Shown piece by piece: positions 1 to 9,552 of a DNA stretch of 64,000 nucleotides; within the stretch, counting starts at the first letter, position 1; each line of letters opens with the position of its first letter. This DNA comes from Methylophaga thalassica MP (GTDB taxonomy: Bacteria; Pseudomonadota; Gammaproteobacteria; Nitrosococcales; Methylophagaceae). A program made the translations under genes and the position numbers. Below the pieces are notes generated by a model that did no database searches, was not told the origin of the DNA, and saw only the letters and a program-made list of their open reading frames with translations. The stretch is from the NCBI RefSeq assembly GCF_000214595.1, contig NZ_AFIG01000003.1, positions 434,001 through 498,000 on the forward strand. Reading direction: 5' to 3'.

Positions 1-545
1 TTGCCCCTAAAGAATTAATCACACAAATCTGGCAATGGCTAAAGTTTAATCAAGTTGATGAACATCGCATCAAAGCTCTGCAAAGCAATTCTCCTCTGGG
101 CCAGATTCTGGCTGCCGGACTGCTGAACCGTAATAGTTCACGGGAAATCACCAAAGAGAGTATTGAGGACATTGGTCGTCATGTCACTGTAGCTTTAGAA
201 CGAAATCTCAACACGTTAGGAACCATTGCAGCAATCTCCCCGCTACTTGGCTTACTGGGTACTGTACTTGGCATGATTAAAGTGTTTACCGTGATTACCA
301 CCGCAGGTGTAGGCAACCCTGAAGTGCTCGCTGGCGGTATATCAGAAGCCTTAATCACCACGGCTACCGGCCTTGTGGTTGCCATTCCAAGCTTAATTTT
401 TTACCGTTATTTCCGCGGTAAAATCAATATGCTCGTGGTTGGGATGGAAGAACAAGCCATGCAGTTAATCGAGATTCTGCATGGTGATCGTCAGTATGAT
501 CCAGATGAGGAAGCAAGACGTGAATCTATCACCAAAACGATCTGA
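1..545 (+). CDS. exbB: ExbB/TolQ/MotA-family proton channel subunit (5' partial)
   Basis: The reading frame is open from base 3, so the start lies outside the window. The visible 180 residues cover the last two membrane helices of an ExbB/TolQ-type protein: a Gly-rich helix containing SPLLGLLGTVLGM and a second one containing EALITTATGLVVAIPSL, both typical of the family. Such proteins form the inner-membrane proton channel that, with ExbD, energises envelope processes using proton-motive force. The gene overlaps exbD by 41 bases and is followed by msbA and lpxK, an arrangement common in gammaproteobacteria, where the pair sits in the lipid A operon rather than with a TonB receptor. Its specific client here is unknown. 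Confidence 0.9.
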   Translation, partial: APKELITQIWQWLKFNQVDEHRIKALQSNSPLGQILAAGLLNRNSSREITKESIEDIGRHVTVALERNLNTLGTIAAISPLLGLLGTVLGMIKVFTVITTAGVGNPEVLAGGISEALITTATGLVVAIPSLIFYRYFRGKINMLVVGMEEQAMQLIEILHGDRQYDPDEEARRESITKTI

Positions 546-939
546 GGAACCAGATGTCAATCTGACACCGATGATTGACGTCGTTTTCCTGCTTTTATTG
601 TTTTTTATGGTTTCCACCAGTTTCATTCGTGAAAGTTCACTAAAAGTTGATTTGCCCGAAGCGACCGGTGAAGCAATGACGGAACAGGCTGAGCCTGTTG
701 ATATCGTGATCAAGGCAGATGGTAAAGTGCTGGTAAATGATCAGGAACTCGCTACAGTCACATCTGAAGCCTTGGCCGCTGTATTAAAACGCGTGGTGGG
801 CGAACAAAAAGATCCTCATGTCATTATCAGTGCTGATGCCAAAGCTGAATATCAACTTATCGTCACAGCCATGGATACAGCACAACAATTAGGCTATACC
901 AAACTGACCCTGGCAACACGTCAAACAACTGCGGAATAA
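505..939 (+). CDS. exbD: ExbD/TolR-family proton channel subunit
   Basis: A 144-residue protein with a short cytoplasmic tail, one membrane helix (about residues 26-42, FLLLLFFMVSTSF) and a periplasmic domain, the standard ExbD layout. The motif LTPMIDVVF places an aspartate at residue 25, equivalent to the essential proton-coupling Asp of ExbD. I chose the ATG at 505 because it gives the usual N-terminal length; ATGs at 481 and 496 are in frame and possible. It overlaps the end of exbB and is followed after three bases by msbA, so the genes are probably co-transcribed and translationally coupled. Confidence 0.9.
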   Translation: MRKQDVNLSPKRSEEPDVNLTPMIDVVFLLLLFFMVSTSFIRESSLKVDLPEATGEAMTEQAEPVDIVIKADGKVLVNDQELATVTSEALAAVLKRVVGEQKDPHVIISADAKAEYQLIVTAMDTAQQLGYTKLTLATRQTTAE

Positions 940-942
940 TCA

Positions 943-2697
943 ATGAGTCAAACACCTGTCAGCCTGACAGCAGTCCAGTTATACAAACGTCTATTAAGTT
1001 ACGTTAAGCCATACTGGCTGGCTTTTGTAATATCCATTATTGCTATGATTGCTTTCGCCGGCACAGAAACCGGGATGGCGGCGTTAATGAAACCTCTGCT
1101 CGATGGTAGTTTTGTGGAAAAAGATCCCACCACTATCAAGTACGTGCCGCTGATGCTGATCGGCTTATTTTTAATCCGTGGCGTGGCTAACTTTCTGACC
1201 ACCTATGGCCTTGGCTGGATTGCCCGCAATGTTATCAAGACCTTGCGCGAAGAAATGTTTGAAAAACTCATTACCTTACCGGCCAGTTTCTACGATAGAA
1301 ATAACTCTGGTCAGCTCATGTCGAAATTGCTTTATGACGTTGAACAAGTCGCCGGAGCGGCGACCGATGCGATTTTGACGGTTATCCGCGATACCTTAAC
1401 GATTATTGGTCTGATTGCCTGGATGATTTATCTGAACGGTTTTTTATCTCTGATCATTTTAGTGACCGTGCCCTTTGTTGCCATCCTTGTTTATTTTGTC
1501 AGTATTCGTTTTCGTCGGATCAGTAAAGAAATTCAGGGCTCGATGGGCAATGTCAGTCATGTCTGTGGCGAAATCATTGAAGCACACCGTGAAGTCAAAA
1601 CATTTGGCAGTCAGGCTTATGAAACAGAACGGTTTGATCGCATAAACCGAAAAAATCGTGGCCAACAAATGAAAAAAATTGCCACCGATGCTTCCAGTGA
1701 ACCTGTCATTCAACTGATTACCGTCTTAGGGCTTGCCGTGGTGATCTATCTGGCCACCTTACCAGAAGTCCTGAACTCGATTACTGTCGGTAGCTTTATT
1801 TCCTTTATCACGGCGATGTTTATGCTGCTTACACCACTTAAACGTCTGACAAAAGTGAACTCTAAATTACAGGCAGGTATTGCCGCTGCAGAAAGTATTT
1901 TCACCTTACTGGATGAAGAGCCAGAGCATGACACCGGTACACTGACCATGGATCGTGCCAAGGGAGAAATTGAATATCGTCATGTCAGCTTTAGCTATGA
2001 TGAAGGCAAAGGCAGTGTGCTGAATGATATTTGTTTTATGGCTAAGCCGGGTCAAACTATCGCTTTTGTTGGTCATTCTGGCAGTGGTAAGACCACCTTG
2101 GTCAGTTTACTCGCTCGTTTCTACAATATTGAAAAAGGTCAAATTCTGATTGATGGCGTAGATATCAGTCAACTCACGCTAAAAGATTTACGTAAACAAT
2201 TATCACTGGTCAATCAGCAGGTTGTATTATTCAATGACACCATAGCTAACAATATTAGTTATGGCCAAGCGGGTGAAGTGAGTGAAGAAGCCATTATAAA
2301 AGCTGCAAAATCGGCTCATGCCTGGGAATTCATTCAAAAATTACCGCAAGGCTTACAAACAGAAGTGGGCGAAAACGGTGTACTTCTGTCGGGGGGGCAG
2401 CGACAACGTCTGGCCATTGCCCGAGCACTGTTACGTAATTCACCCATCCTGATTCTTGATGAAGCCACGTCAGCACTTGATACCGAAGCAGAACGTCATA
2501 TCCAGGCAGCCTTTGAAGAGCTGATGCGTGAACGCACTACCCTGGTCATCGCGCATCGTTTATCCACCATTGAAAAAGCCGACAAAATTATTGTTATGCA
2601 TGATGGCGAAATTCTTGAAACCGGTACTCATCAGGAATTACTGGCAAACGGGAAACATTACGCAGAGTTATACCGTCTACAATTTCAGGATGACTAA
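943..2697 (+). CDS. msbA: Lipid A export ATP-binding/permease protein MsbA
   Basis: A 584-residue half-transporter that flips lipid A-core from the inner to the outer leaflet of the inner membrane. The N-terminal half (about residues 20-320) carries the six-helix ABC exporter domain. The C-terminal ATPase has Walker A GHSGSGKT (377-384), the signature LSGGQ (482-486), Walker B LILDEA (Asp506, Glu507) and an H-loop histidine near 537. Length and gene context (exbBD before, lpxK immediately after) support MsbA over a generic multidrug exporter. All catalytic residues are present. Confidence 0.95.
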   Translation: MSQTPVSLTAVQLYKRLLSYVKPYWLAFVISIIAMIAFAGTETGMAALMKPLLDGSFVEKDPTTIKYVPLMLIGLFLIRGVANFLTTYGLGWIARNVIKTLREEMFEKLITLPASFYDRNNSGQLMSKLLYDVEQVAGAATDAILTVIRDTLTIIGLIAWMIYLNGFLSLIILVTVPFVAILVYFVSIRFRRISKEIQGSMGNVSHVCGEIIEAHREVKTFGSQAYETERFDRINRKNRGQQMKKIATDASSEPVIQLITVLGLAVVIYLATLPEVLNSITVGSFISFITAMFMLLTPLKRLTKVNSKLQAGIAAAESIFTLLDEEPEHDTGTLTMDRAKGEIEYRHVSFSYDEGKGSVLNDICFMAKPGQTIAFVGHSGSGKTTLVSLLARFYNIEKGQILIDGVDISQLTLKDLRKQLSLVNQQVVLFNDTIANNISYGQAGEVSEEAIIKAAKSAHAWEFIQKLPQGLQTEVGENGVLLSGGQRQRLAIARALLRNSPILILDEATSALDTEAERHIQAAFEELMRERTTLVIAHRLSTIEKADKIIVMHDGEILETGTHQELLANGKHYAELYRLQFQDD

Positions 2698-2702
2698 GCA
2701 TA

Positions 2703-3689
2703 ATGCGCTGGCTAACTGACAGTTGGTATCAGTCATCAACTCAATATTGGTTCTTATTACCTCTGAGTTGGCTGTATCGGCTTGTTGTTATCATGCGGAA
2801 ATGGGCCTACCGCTCAGGCATCTTCACCACACACAAAATGCCCGTACCGGTAATTGTAGTGGGAAATATTACTGTGGGCGGCACCGGAAAGACGCCATTT
2901 GTTATCTGGCTGGCTGAGCAGCTTTTAGCCGCAGGCTATAAACCTGGCATTATCAGCCGAGGTTATGGTGGTAATAGTCGTAAATATCCACTCGATGTTG
3001 ATAAAAACAGTGATGCAAAACATTGTGGAGATGAACCGTTACTGATAGCAAGACGCACAGCTTGTCCGGTGGTGGTTGATCCGGATCGGCCACAAGCGGC
3101 TATTCATCTATTGAGCCAATACCATTGTGATGTGATTATTTCAGATGATGGTTTGCAACACTATGCTTTAGAACGTGATATGGAAATTATCATTGTTGAT
3201 AGTGTCAGACGGTTCGGCAATAAACATTGTCTGCCTGCAGGGCCGCTGCGTGAACCGCTTTCCCGGCTTAACAACGTTGATTTCATTATCTACAACGGCA
3301 AGAGTGACGAGCATAATACTATTTCAATGCAGTTAAGCGGCTCAGCGTGGACAAATCTGCTGGATCCCAGCCTCAAACAAGCATTGAACAGTTTCAGTCA
3401 CAGTGAAGTCCATGCTGTCGCGGGAATTGGTCACCCCAAACGTTTTTTTGACTCATTAGCCGCAGCTGAGATTATTGTTCATCCTCATGCCTTTGCTGAT
3501 CATCATGACTATCTACCGACAGATCTGGAATTTTATGATGACTTGCCCATTCTAATGACCGAGAAAGATGCCGTAAAATGTCAGTCTTTTGCTCATAAAA
3601 ATATGTGGTATCTACCCGTTGAAGCCACCATTGATAGCTCAGTATTCCCCGCTATTCACCAAACATTAAAGGAACTTTCTAATGGATAA
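2703..3689 (+). CDS. lpxK: Tetraacyldisaccharide 4'-kinase LpxK
   Basis: A 328-residue lipid A biosynthesis kinase that phosphorylates the 4' position of tetraacyldisaccharide-1-phosphate at the inner membrane. An N-terminal hydrophobic/aromatic helix anchors it. The Walker A segment [12 protein letters not shown] lies at residues 54-65, and the DDGLQH motif typical of LpxK starts near residue 148. It begins five bases after msbA ends and overlaps ycaR by eight bases, so msbA-lpxK-ycaR-kdsB reads as one LPS operon. Confidence 0.95.
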   Translation: MRWLTDSWYQSSTQYWFLLPLSWLYRLVVIMRKWAYRSGIFTTHKMPVPVIVVGNITVGGTGKTPFVIWLAEQLLAAGYKPGIISRGYGGNSRKYPLDVDKNSDAKHCGDEPLLIARRTACPVVVDPDRPQAAIHLLSQYHCDVIISDDGLQHYALERDMEIIIVDSVRRFGNKHCLPAGPLREPLSRLNNVDFIIYNGKSDEHNTISMQLSGSAWTNLLDPSLKQALNSFSHSEVHAVAGIGHPKRFFDSLAAAEIIVHPHAFADHHDYLPTDLEFYDDLPILMTEKDAVKCQSFAHKNMWYLPVEATIDSSVFPAIHQTLKELSNG

Positions 3690-3861
3690 TGCACTTTTAG
3701 AGATACTTGCCTGCCCGGCCTGTAAAGGTAAATTGCACTATAAAAAAGAGGCTCAGGAATTATTTTGTTCAGCCTGTCGCCTTGCTTATCCTGTGAAAGA
3801 TGATATCCCTGTCATGCTGATAGAAGAAGCACGTCAGGTGCCTGCGGATGAAGAGGTATAA
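3682..3861 (+). CDS. ycaR: Trm112/UPF0434-family small zinc-ribbon protein
   Basis: A 59-residue protein with paired cysteines CPAC (residues 11-14) and CSAC (29-32), forming the zinc-ribbon-like fold of the Trm112/YcaR family. In E. coli the homologue ycaR likewise lies between lpxK and kdsB. Trm112 proteins activate methyltransferases in eukaryotes and archaea; the bacterial role is not settled. The start overlaps the lpxK stop by eight bases and the stop codon directly abuts the kdsB ATG, implying translational coupling. Confidence 0.88.
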   Translation: MDNALLEILACPACKGKLHYKKEAQELFCSACRLAYPVKDDIPVMLIEEARQVPADEEV

Positions 3862-4614
3862 ATGAGCTTTAGCATTGTTATTCCTGCACGATATGCGTCA
3901 ACGCGTTTACCTGGTAAACCTTTACTGGACATCGCCGGTAAACCCATGATTCAGCACGTGTATGAACGTGCCTTAGAAAGTGATGCAGATAACGTTATCA
4001 TTGCCACCGATGATGAACGCATTGCTGAAGCAGCCACAGCTTTTGATGCCGATGTTTGTATGACCTCTGACAATCACCGTTCCGGCACAGACAGGCTAGC
4101 AGAGGTTATCAAGCTGAGACAGTTTAAGGATGATGAGATTGTCATTAATGTGCAAGGTGATGAACCCTGCTTGCCCGCTTTATTAATTAATCAGGTAGCG
4201 GCCGATCTTGCTCAACATGCCGATGCAGATATGGCATCACTGTTCAGTCGAATTCATCAGGAAAAACAGGTGTTTGATCCTAATGTGGTCAAAGTCGTCA
4301 TGGACAGTCAGGGCTATGCTTTATATTTCAGCCGCGCGCCGATTCCTTGGATGCGTGATCATTTTCATACAACCCCGTTGCCTCCAGAACTCCCCCACTA
4401 CCGTCATATTGGTTTATATGGATATCGGGCTGCTTTTCTGAAAAACTACGCTGAAATGACGCCCTGTTTGCTAGAAACAGAAGAATCTTTAGAGCAATTG
4501 CGGGTATTGTTTCACGGTAAAAGAATACACATGTCAGAAGCTTTAATCAGTGCCGGACATGGGGTAGATACAGAAGCAGACTTACTTGAAGTCAGACGTT
4601 TACTGGCAGAGTAG
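3862..4614 (+). CDS. kdsB: 3-deoxy-manno-octulosonate cytidylyltransferase (CMP-Kdo synthetase)
   Basis: A 250-residue cytoplasmic enzyme that activates Kdo with CTP for attachment to lipid A. The nucleotide-binding motif ARYASTRLPGKPL is at residues 9-21 and VINVQGDEP at 94-102, both diagnostic of KdsB; the length matches the family. It is the last gene of the LPS operon and its 3' end overlaps the convergent small minus-strand gene by 15 bases. Confidence 0.95.
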   Translation: MSFSIVIPARYASTRLPGKPLLDIAGKPMIQHVYERALESDADNVIIATDDERIAEAATAFDADVCMTSDNHRSGTDRLAEVIKLRQFKDDEIVINVQGDEPCLPALLINQVAADLAQHADADMASLFSRIHQEKQVFDPNVVKVVMDSQGYALYFSRAPIPWMRDHFHTTPLPPELPHYRHIGLYGYRAAFLKNYAEMTPCLLETEESLEQLRVLFHGKRIHMSEALISAGHGVDTEADLLEVRRLLAE

Positions 4615-4875
4615 CTTATCCAAGCCTGCCGCAATGAGTTCGGCATGTAAATTTCCCTCACCATCAAATACAGGCAAGGTATATGTCACGGGGACTGGCC
4701 TGTGGCCCTCGCCGTATTGATTCGGCTGGATATTATGGCCCGACTCTAATACTTGCAGGATTAACTCAGCCCCATCCAGCAGCTCAATAATCTCGCAACG
4801 ATGTTGTTGATAAGAAACCTGCTGGCCAATTAAGGCCAGCAGTTCTTCGTGCAGAATATTACTCTTGCGTGGCAT
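4600..4875 (-). CDS. Conserved-looking hypothetical protein downstream of rne
   Basis: A 91-residue soluble protein that I do not recognise. It starts inside the last codons of rne (17-base overlap) and ends inside kdsB on the other strand (15-base overlap). The composition is ordinary and not repetitive, with a plausible mixed alpha/beta pattern: an N-terminal helix ([11 protein letters not shown]), a strand pair around [19 protein letters not shown], then a polar stretch with [16 protein letters not shown] longer upstream start would run further into rne and add a very basic tail that is only the antisense-frame reading of the rne end. The short start is more likely, with expression coupled to rne. 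Confidence 0.6.
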   Translation of the reverse strand: MPRKSNILHEELLALIGQQVSYQQHRCEIIELLDGAELILQVLESGHNIQPNQYGEGHRPVPVTYTLPVFDGEGNLHAELIAAGLDKLLCQ

Positions 4876-7339
4876 TCGTCTCACTCGCTTCAGATTTGGC
4901 CTTCGTTTTCTTTTCAGAACCATTATCATCCGAAGTCGAACTTTTTTCTACCACTGCTTTTTTGTCTTCAGCGTGTTTTTCCGCTTGTTTTTCAACCGGC
5001 TTATCACTTGCTTCTGCTTTTTCTACCGGTTTAGCTGAATCACCCTCTTTTGCCGCATTAGCCGCTGCCGCTTCTGCTTTGTCCTTATCACTTGGACGAC
5101 GACGTCTGTTTGTAGGTCCTGATGAGCGAGGTCGGCGAGGCTTGTTGGCTGGTACTTTATTGCCATCTATTTCCGGTTCTTTATCCGATTTAATGACGTT
5201 GCCATTCACTTCAGGCTCTGGCTCAGGAATAGCATTTCCATTCACCTCTGGTGGCGGTGGTGGCGCTATATTGCCTTTATCCACCTCAGCAGGATTGACT
5301 GCATTGTTGTCAGTTGAACCGTTTTCAGCGCGCGCTGGACGACGACGGCGACCACCGCGACGTGAACGACGACCATTACTATTACGAGGCTGTTTATCAT
5401 CGTTATTGTCTGATGCCGACTCCTCTTTCACTGGTGGAGTAGGCATGTCAGCCTTTTTCTGTTCAGTGTTATCGACGTTTTTATCATTCCTGCGTCGCGG
5501 ATTCTTACGTTCACCATTTTTTTCAGCAGACTCTTGATTATTCGCTGCATTATTTTTGGGACGGCTACGTCCACGACGATTCTGCGAACGTTGTTCCTGT
5601 GAGCTTTTTTCTTTTTTAGTATCCACTATGGACTTTTCTTCCTTTTCTGGCTCACTTTTTCCTGTCAACACATTCAACAGACGTTTAAGCAGGCTTGGTT
5701 TTTGTTCAGGCTCTTTCTCACGAACAATCACAGGAGCAGGTGCTGCAGGCGAAATGCCTTTCACAGCAGGTTGTTCCATGACAGGTTTGTCACGTAAAAC
5801 AACTGGTACTTCCTGTTCTGGCGGAGAAATTAATTGATGACTGACTTCATTGCGCTCGCTGCCATCCTTAATGCGCTCGATATCATAATGAGGCGTATCC
5901 AGATGCGGGTTCGGAATTAGAACCAACTTCACACCGTGTCGCTTCTCAATGATATCGACCTGTGTGCGCTTATCATTAAGAATGAATGTCGCCACAGGAA
6001 CAGGTAGCTGAACGATTAATTGCGTGACTTTGTCTTTGGTGGCTTCTTCTTCAATGAGTCGTAATACCGCTAAGCCCAGTGATTCAACACCACGAACATG
6101 ACCCAGACCCGCACAGCGAGGACAGATTTCCTGATGCGCATCACCTAAAGCTGGACGTAAACGCTGACGGGACATTTCCAACAGACCAAAGCGAGAGATG
6201 CGGCCAACCTGAACACGGGCACGATCTGCTTTCAAATGTTCACGTAAACGGTTTTCGACTTCACGCTGATTACGGCTTGGCCCCATATCAATGAAATCAA
6301 TTACCACCAAACCGCCTAGGTCACGCAACCTTAACTGACGGGCAATTTCTTCTGCCGCTTCAAGATTAGTGTTTAGAGCTGTTTCCTCAATATCACCGCC
6401 TTTGTTAGCGCGTGCTGAGTTCACATCGATAGAAATCAACGCTTCGGTCGGATCAATCACTAGTGCACCACCAGACGGCAGACGAACTTCATGACGGAAA
6501 GCACTCTCAATCTGGCTTTCAACCTGATAGCGGGTAAATAGCGGAACTTTGTCTTGATATAGCTTAAATTTACTCAGCTCATGCGGCATTACCATACGCA
6601 TGAAGTCATAGCCTGTTTGGTAAACTTCAGGCGAATCAACCAGAATCTCACCGATATCTTTACGCAGATAATCACGTAGTGCGCGGATGATAATGTTGCT
6701 TTCCTGGTAAACAAGGAATGGCGCGCTACGATCTTTTACAGCCACATCAATCGCCGTCCACAACTGGATAAGGTATTCAAGATCCCACTGTAGTTCTTCA
6801 GGTTGCTTACCCACACCGGCGGTACGCACAATCATGCCCATACCGTCTGGCACTTCAAGTGAGCGCAGGGCTTCTTGCAGCTCTGCACGGTCATCACCTT
6901 CGATACGACGAGAAATACCACCAGCACGAGGGCTGTTTGGCATTAAGACTAAATAGCGACCAGCCAGGCTGATGAAGGTAGTCAGCGCAGCACCTTTATT
7001 ACCACGCTCTTCTTTTTCAATTTGGACAACCAGTTCCTGGCCAACAGAAAGCACGTCCTGAACATTCAGACGACCATTAGTATCGTCATTGTCATCACGC
7101 TTTTTGAAGTAGGTTTTTGAAATTTCTTTCAGTGGTAAGAAGCCTTGTCTTTCTGCACCATAGTCAACAAAGACAGCTTCTAAACTCGGTTCTACACGAG
7201 TGATTTTTCCCTTATAAATATTACCTTTCTTTTGTTCTCTGGAAGGTGTATCGATATCCAGATCAAACAGGCGTTGGCCATCGACCATTGCCACACGCAA
7301 CTCTTCTTCGTGCGTTGCGTTAATTAAAATTCGTTTCAT
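4859..7339 (-). CDS. rne: Ribonuclease E
   Basis: An 826-residue endoribonuclease and degradosome scaffold for mRNA decay and rRNA/tRNA maturation. The N-terminal catalytic half carries the S1 RNA-binding domain (about 39-120), the catalytic aspartates in SIDVNSA (Asp305) and VIDFIDM (Asp348), and the Zn-link CPRCAGLGH (Cys406, Cys409). After about residue 500 it becomes a low-complexity, disordered tail of alternating basic (RRGGRRRRP) and acidic/Pro-rich blocks, expected for RNA and partner binding. The tail includes near-repeats of PEVNGN and PEIDGN. The gene is divergent from rluC, as in E. coli, with a 557-base gap that could hold an autoregulatory leader. Confidence 0.95.
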   Translation of the reverse strand: MKRILINATHEEELRVAMVDGQRLFDLDIDTPSREQKKGNIYKGKITRVEPSLEAVFVDYGAERQGFLPLKEISKTYFKKRDDNDDTNGRLNVQDVLSVGQELVVQIEKEERGNKGAALTTFISLAGRYLVLMPNSPRAGGISRRIEGDDRAELQEALRSLEVPDGMGMIVRTAGVGKQPEELQWDLEYLIQLWTAIDVAVKDRSAPFLVYQESNIIIRALRDYLRKDIGEILVDSPEVYQTGYDFMRMVMPHELSKFKLYQDKVPLFTRYQVESQIESAFRHEVRLPSGGALVIDPTEALISIDVNSARANKGGDIEETALNTNLEAAEEIARQLRLRDLGGLVVIDFIDMGPSRNQREVENRLREHLKADRARVQVGRISRFGLLEMSRQRLRPALGDAHQEICPRCAGLGHVRGVESLGLAVLRLIEEEATKDKVTQLIVQLPVPVATFILNDKRTQVDIIEKRHGVKLVLIPNPHLDTPHYDIERIKDGSERNEVSHQLISPPEQEVPVVLRDKPVMEQPAVKGISPAAPAPVIVREKEPEQKPSLLKRLLNVLTGKSEPEKEEKSIVDTKKEKSSQEQRSQNRRGRSRPKNNAANNQESAEKNGERKNPRRRNDKNVDNTEQKKADMPTPPVKEESASDNNDDKQPRNSNGRRSRRGGRRRRPARAENGSTDNNAVNPAEVDKGNIAPPPPPEVNGNAIPEPEPEVNGNVIKSDKEPEIDGNKVPANKPRRPRSSGPTNRRRRPSDKDKAEAAAANAAKEGDSAKPVEKAEASDKPVEKQAEKHAEDKKAVVEKSSTSDDNGSEKKTKAKSEASETNATQE

Positions 7340-7896
7340 GCACTAACCTCAATGTTGAGGTCCGCATATCCTGCCGCACACCACCGTAGCGGACGCGTTA
7401 GCCAATCGGGCTTTACAGAGCGACGATGTCTGTTATTCAGTAATTAATTGTAAATCGTATTGTTTCTTCATGTGCCCTCCCATCAAGGCATGCATGATCC
7501 ATCTTTGTATCTTTTTCGTGTTGCAATAAGGTTCTGCAACTTTCATTGGTTTCTCAGCTTAAGTTAAGCTTTATGTATCTGAACCGTTCTTCTTATATTA
7601 ATTACTTTAAATTGTCGTCCTGCCTGATGCGTCTTTCTACTCGTTTTGATGGCAATCAAGACATGGGAACCTGATATTCTTACAAGGACTCCCTATGAGT
7701 CCGCCTGCTGAACCCCTGTTCAGCCAAGATATATTTGTTTACCGGGCGCCGCATCAACCTCATTTGTGGAGGGCGCGACGCAAAAATCAGTCAACGTGGG
7801 CAAAAGTAGGTATACTGACCTCATTTTACGCACGGACCAACGATCGAATATAGCAGTCTATTGCCATCTCAGCAACTGAAAAATTAAACCTATTCT
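7340..7896. other. 557-base divergent rne/rluC intergenic region
   Basis: No convincing coding sequence. It should contain the promoters of rne (minus) and rluC (plus). Several inverted repeats are visible: GTTGCA...TGCAAC at 7520-7540, AGCTTAA-G-TTAAGCT at 7556-7570, and a hairpin pair at 7686-7724 listed separately. In E. coli the rne mRNA has a leader of several hundred bases that RNase E itself cleaves to limit its own expression. The length and structure here are consistent with that, but I cannot align it to the known element by eye. Confidence 0.55.
7686..7724 (-). promoter_or_regulatory. Tandem hairpins in probable rne leader
   Basis: Two adjacent perfect stem-loops: GGACTC/GAGTCC (7686-7691 with 7697-7702) and GCTGAAC/GTTCAGC (7707-7713 with 7718-7724). 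Read on the minus strand, their loops are ATAGG and AGGG, so both present an AGG-type sequence. They lie about 350-385 bases upstream of the rne start and could be part of its 5' leader; the rluC side cannot be excluded. Confidence 0.4.
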
Positions 7897-8853
7897 ATGG
7901 CAGCTCACAAACCACAGTCACAAAAAGTGCAATTTATCGAAATAAGTGCTTCTCAAGCCGGGCAACGTATCGATAATTTTTTACTCACTCTTGAAAAAGG
8001 AGTGCCCAAAAGTCGCATTTATCGAGCTATCCGTAAAGGTGAAGTTCGGGTCAATAAAGGACGCATCAAACAAACCTATAAAATCGAAGCCGGTGACGTC
8101 ATTCGTGTGCCACCACTGCAAGTTTCTGAAAAAACAGCACCGACCGAGATTAATGAATCACTTCAGCAGCAATTACTGGCCAGTATCATTTTTGAAGATG
8201 ATGCCATGCTGGTGTTGAATAAACCCTCAGGACTTGCTGTACACGCCGGAACCCAAATTCAGGTTGGTGTCATTGAAGCTTTTCGGCTAATTAAACCCGA
8301 ATTGGAATTTATCGAATTAGTTCACCGTCTGGATCGTGATACATCGGGCTGTTTACTAATAGCGAAAAGTCGTGAAAGCCTGCTCAATCTTCAGCAACAG
8401 ATGCTTTCGGATCAAATCGATAAACGCTACCTGACATTACTCAAAGGTGAAATGAATAGCGGTGAAGTCTATATAGAGCAACCTTTACAAAAAAACACCG
8501 TGTCTTCCGGTGAACGTATGGTTAAAGTCGACCCAGAAGGTAAATCGGCAAAGACACTATTCATAAAAAGACAAAGTTATAGCATCGCTCAACTGAGCGA
8601 AGTCAAACTGTTTACTGGAAGAACACATCAAATTCGTGTTCACTCTGCCTGGTCTGGTCATCCGGTAGCAGGCGATGATAAATATGGCGACCGTGAATTT
8701 AATAAACAAATGAAAACGTTTGGACTTAAACGTTTATTTCTACATGCCTGGCGACTGGGTATTCACCACCCTATCACTCAGGAACCACTCTCACTTGAAG
8801 CACCACTTCCAGAGAAATTGCAGCAGGTCATAAAACAGCTGGAGCAAGCATGA
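7897..8853 (+). CDS. rluC: 23S rRNA pseudouridine synthase RluC
   Basis: A 318-residue pseudouridine synthase of the RluA family. An N-terminal S4 RNA-binding domain (about 18-75, RIDNFLLTLEKGVPKSRIYR) precedes the catalytic domain with the signature HRLDRDTSG; the catalytic aspartate is Asp146. RluC modifies three uridines of 23S rRNA in E. coli, where it is likewise divergent from rne, which supports RluC over RluD. It overlaps the next gene by four bases (ATGA). Confidence 0.9.
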   Translation: MAAHKPQSQKVQFIEISASQAGQRIDNFLLTLEKGVPKSRIYRAIRKGEVRVNKGRIKQTYKIEAGDVIRVPPLQVSEKTAPTEINESLQQQLLASIIFEDDAMLVLNKPSGLAVHAGTQIQVGVIEAFRLIKPELEFIELVHRLDRDTSGCLLIAKSRESLLNLQQQMLSDQIDKRYLTLLKGEMNSGEVYIEQPLQKNTVSSGERMVKVDPEGKSAKTLFIKRQSYSIAQLSEVKLFTGRTHQIRVHSAWSGHPVAGDDKYGDREFNKQMKTFGLKRLFLHAWRLGIHHPITQEPLSLEAPLPEKLQQVIKQLEQA

Positions 8854-9512
8854 GTCCTTACCAACTCATTGTGTTCGACTGGGATGGGACCTTAATGGAT
8901 TCAACAGGTCATATCACGGCTTGTATGCATCAAGCCATTGCCACATTATCACTTGAGCCATTGAGCGACAGCCAGGTGAGTCATATTATCGGGCTGGGAT
9001 TAAACGAAGCGGTTCAAACGCTCTACCCTGATGCGGATACCACGACTTGGAATGCATTAGCTGATTGTTATCGACAAACCTGGATCAGCACCCCAGAATC
9101 GACACCGCTGTTTGAACATGCGGAAAACCTGCTTAAGCAACTTAATGAGCAAGAGATATTTTTGGGTGTAGCCACAGGAAAAAGCCGTCGGGGTCTGGAC
9201 AGAGCCCTAAAGGAAACGGGGCTGGGTGAGTTATTTATCTCAACCCGATGCGCGGATGAATGTCATTCCAAACCCCATCCTCAGATGTTAATGGAACTGA
9301 TGGATTTTGTCGGTGTTGATGCCGAACAAACACTGATGATTGGTGATACAGAATTCGACTTAATGATGGCTCATAATGCCGGCGCGCATAGTTTAGGTAT
9401 CACACATGGTGCCCACTCAGAAACAACACTAAAAGCAGCTAAGCCAAAAGCTATTGTCCATAATCTTTATCAAGTCGAGAAATGGTTAACTCGTCCTGAC
9501 ACAGAGTTTTGA
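8850..9512 (+). CDS. HAD-family hydrolase, phosphoglycolate phosphatase-like
   Basis: A 220-residue haloacid-dehalogenase phosphatase. Motif I is DWDGTLMDS (nucleophile Asp10, acid/base Asp12), motif II is VATGKS, and motif IV is GDTEFD near residue 168. The helical cap between motifs I and II is of the Gph/PGP type. The substrate cannot be read from the sequence. Homologues are commonly found directly after rluC in gammaproteobacteria, and the four-base overlap with rluC points to coupled translation. Confidence 0.85.
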   Translation: MSPYQLIVFDWDGTLMDSTGHITACMHQAIATLSLEPLSDSQVSHIIGLGLNEAVQTLYPDADTTTWNALADCYRQTWISTPESTPLFEHAENLLKQLNEQEIFLGVATGKSRRGLDRALKETGLGELFISTRCADECHSKPHPQMLMELMDFVGVDAEQTLMIGDTEFDLMMAHNAGAHSLGITHGAHSETTLKAAKPKAIVHNLYQVEKWLTRPDTEF

Positions 9513-9552
9513 TATGATGGCATACTTATGTTTTTTTCAGGAATAGATCAAT

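Noticed and set aside
4869-5537. A 222-codon plus-strand frame rich in Ser, Phe and Arg opposite the end of rne.
   Set aside because: It is the antisense reading of the low-complexity rne tail; the composition and lack of a ribosome site show a shadow frame.
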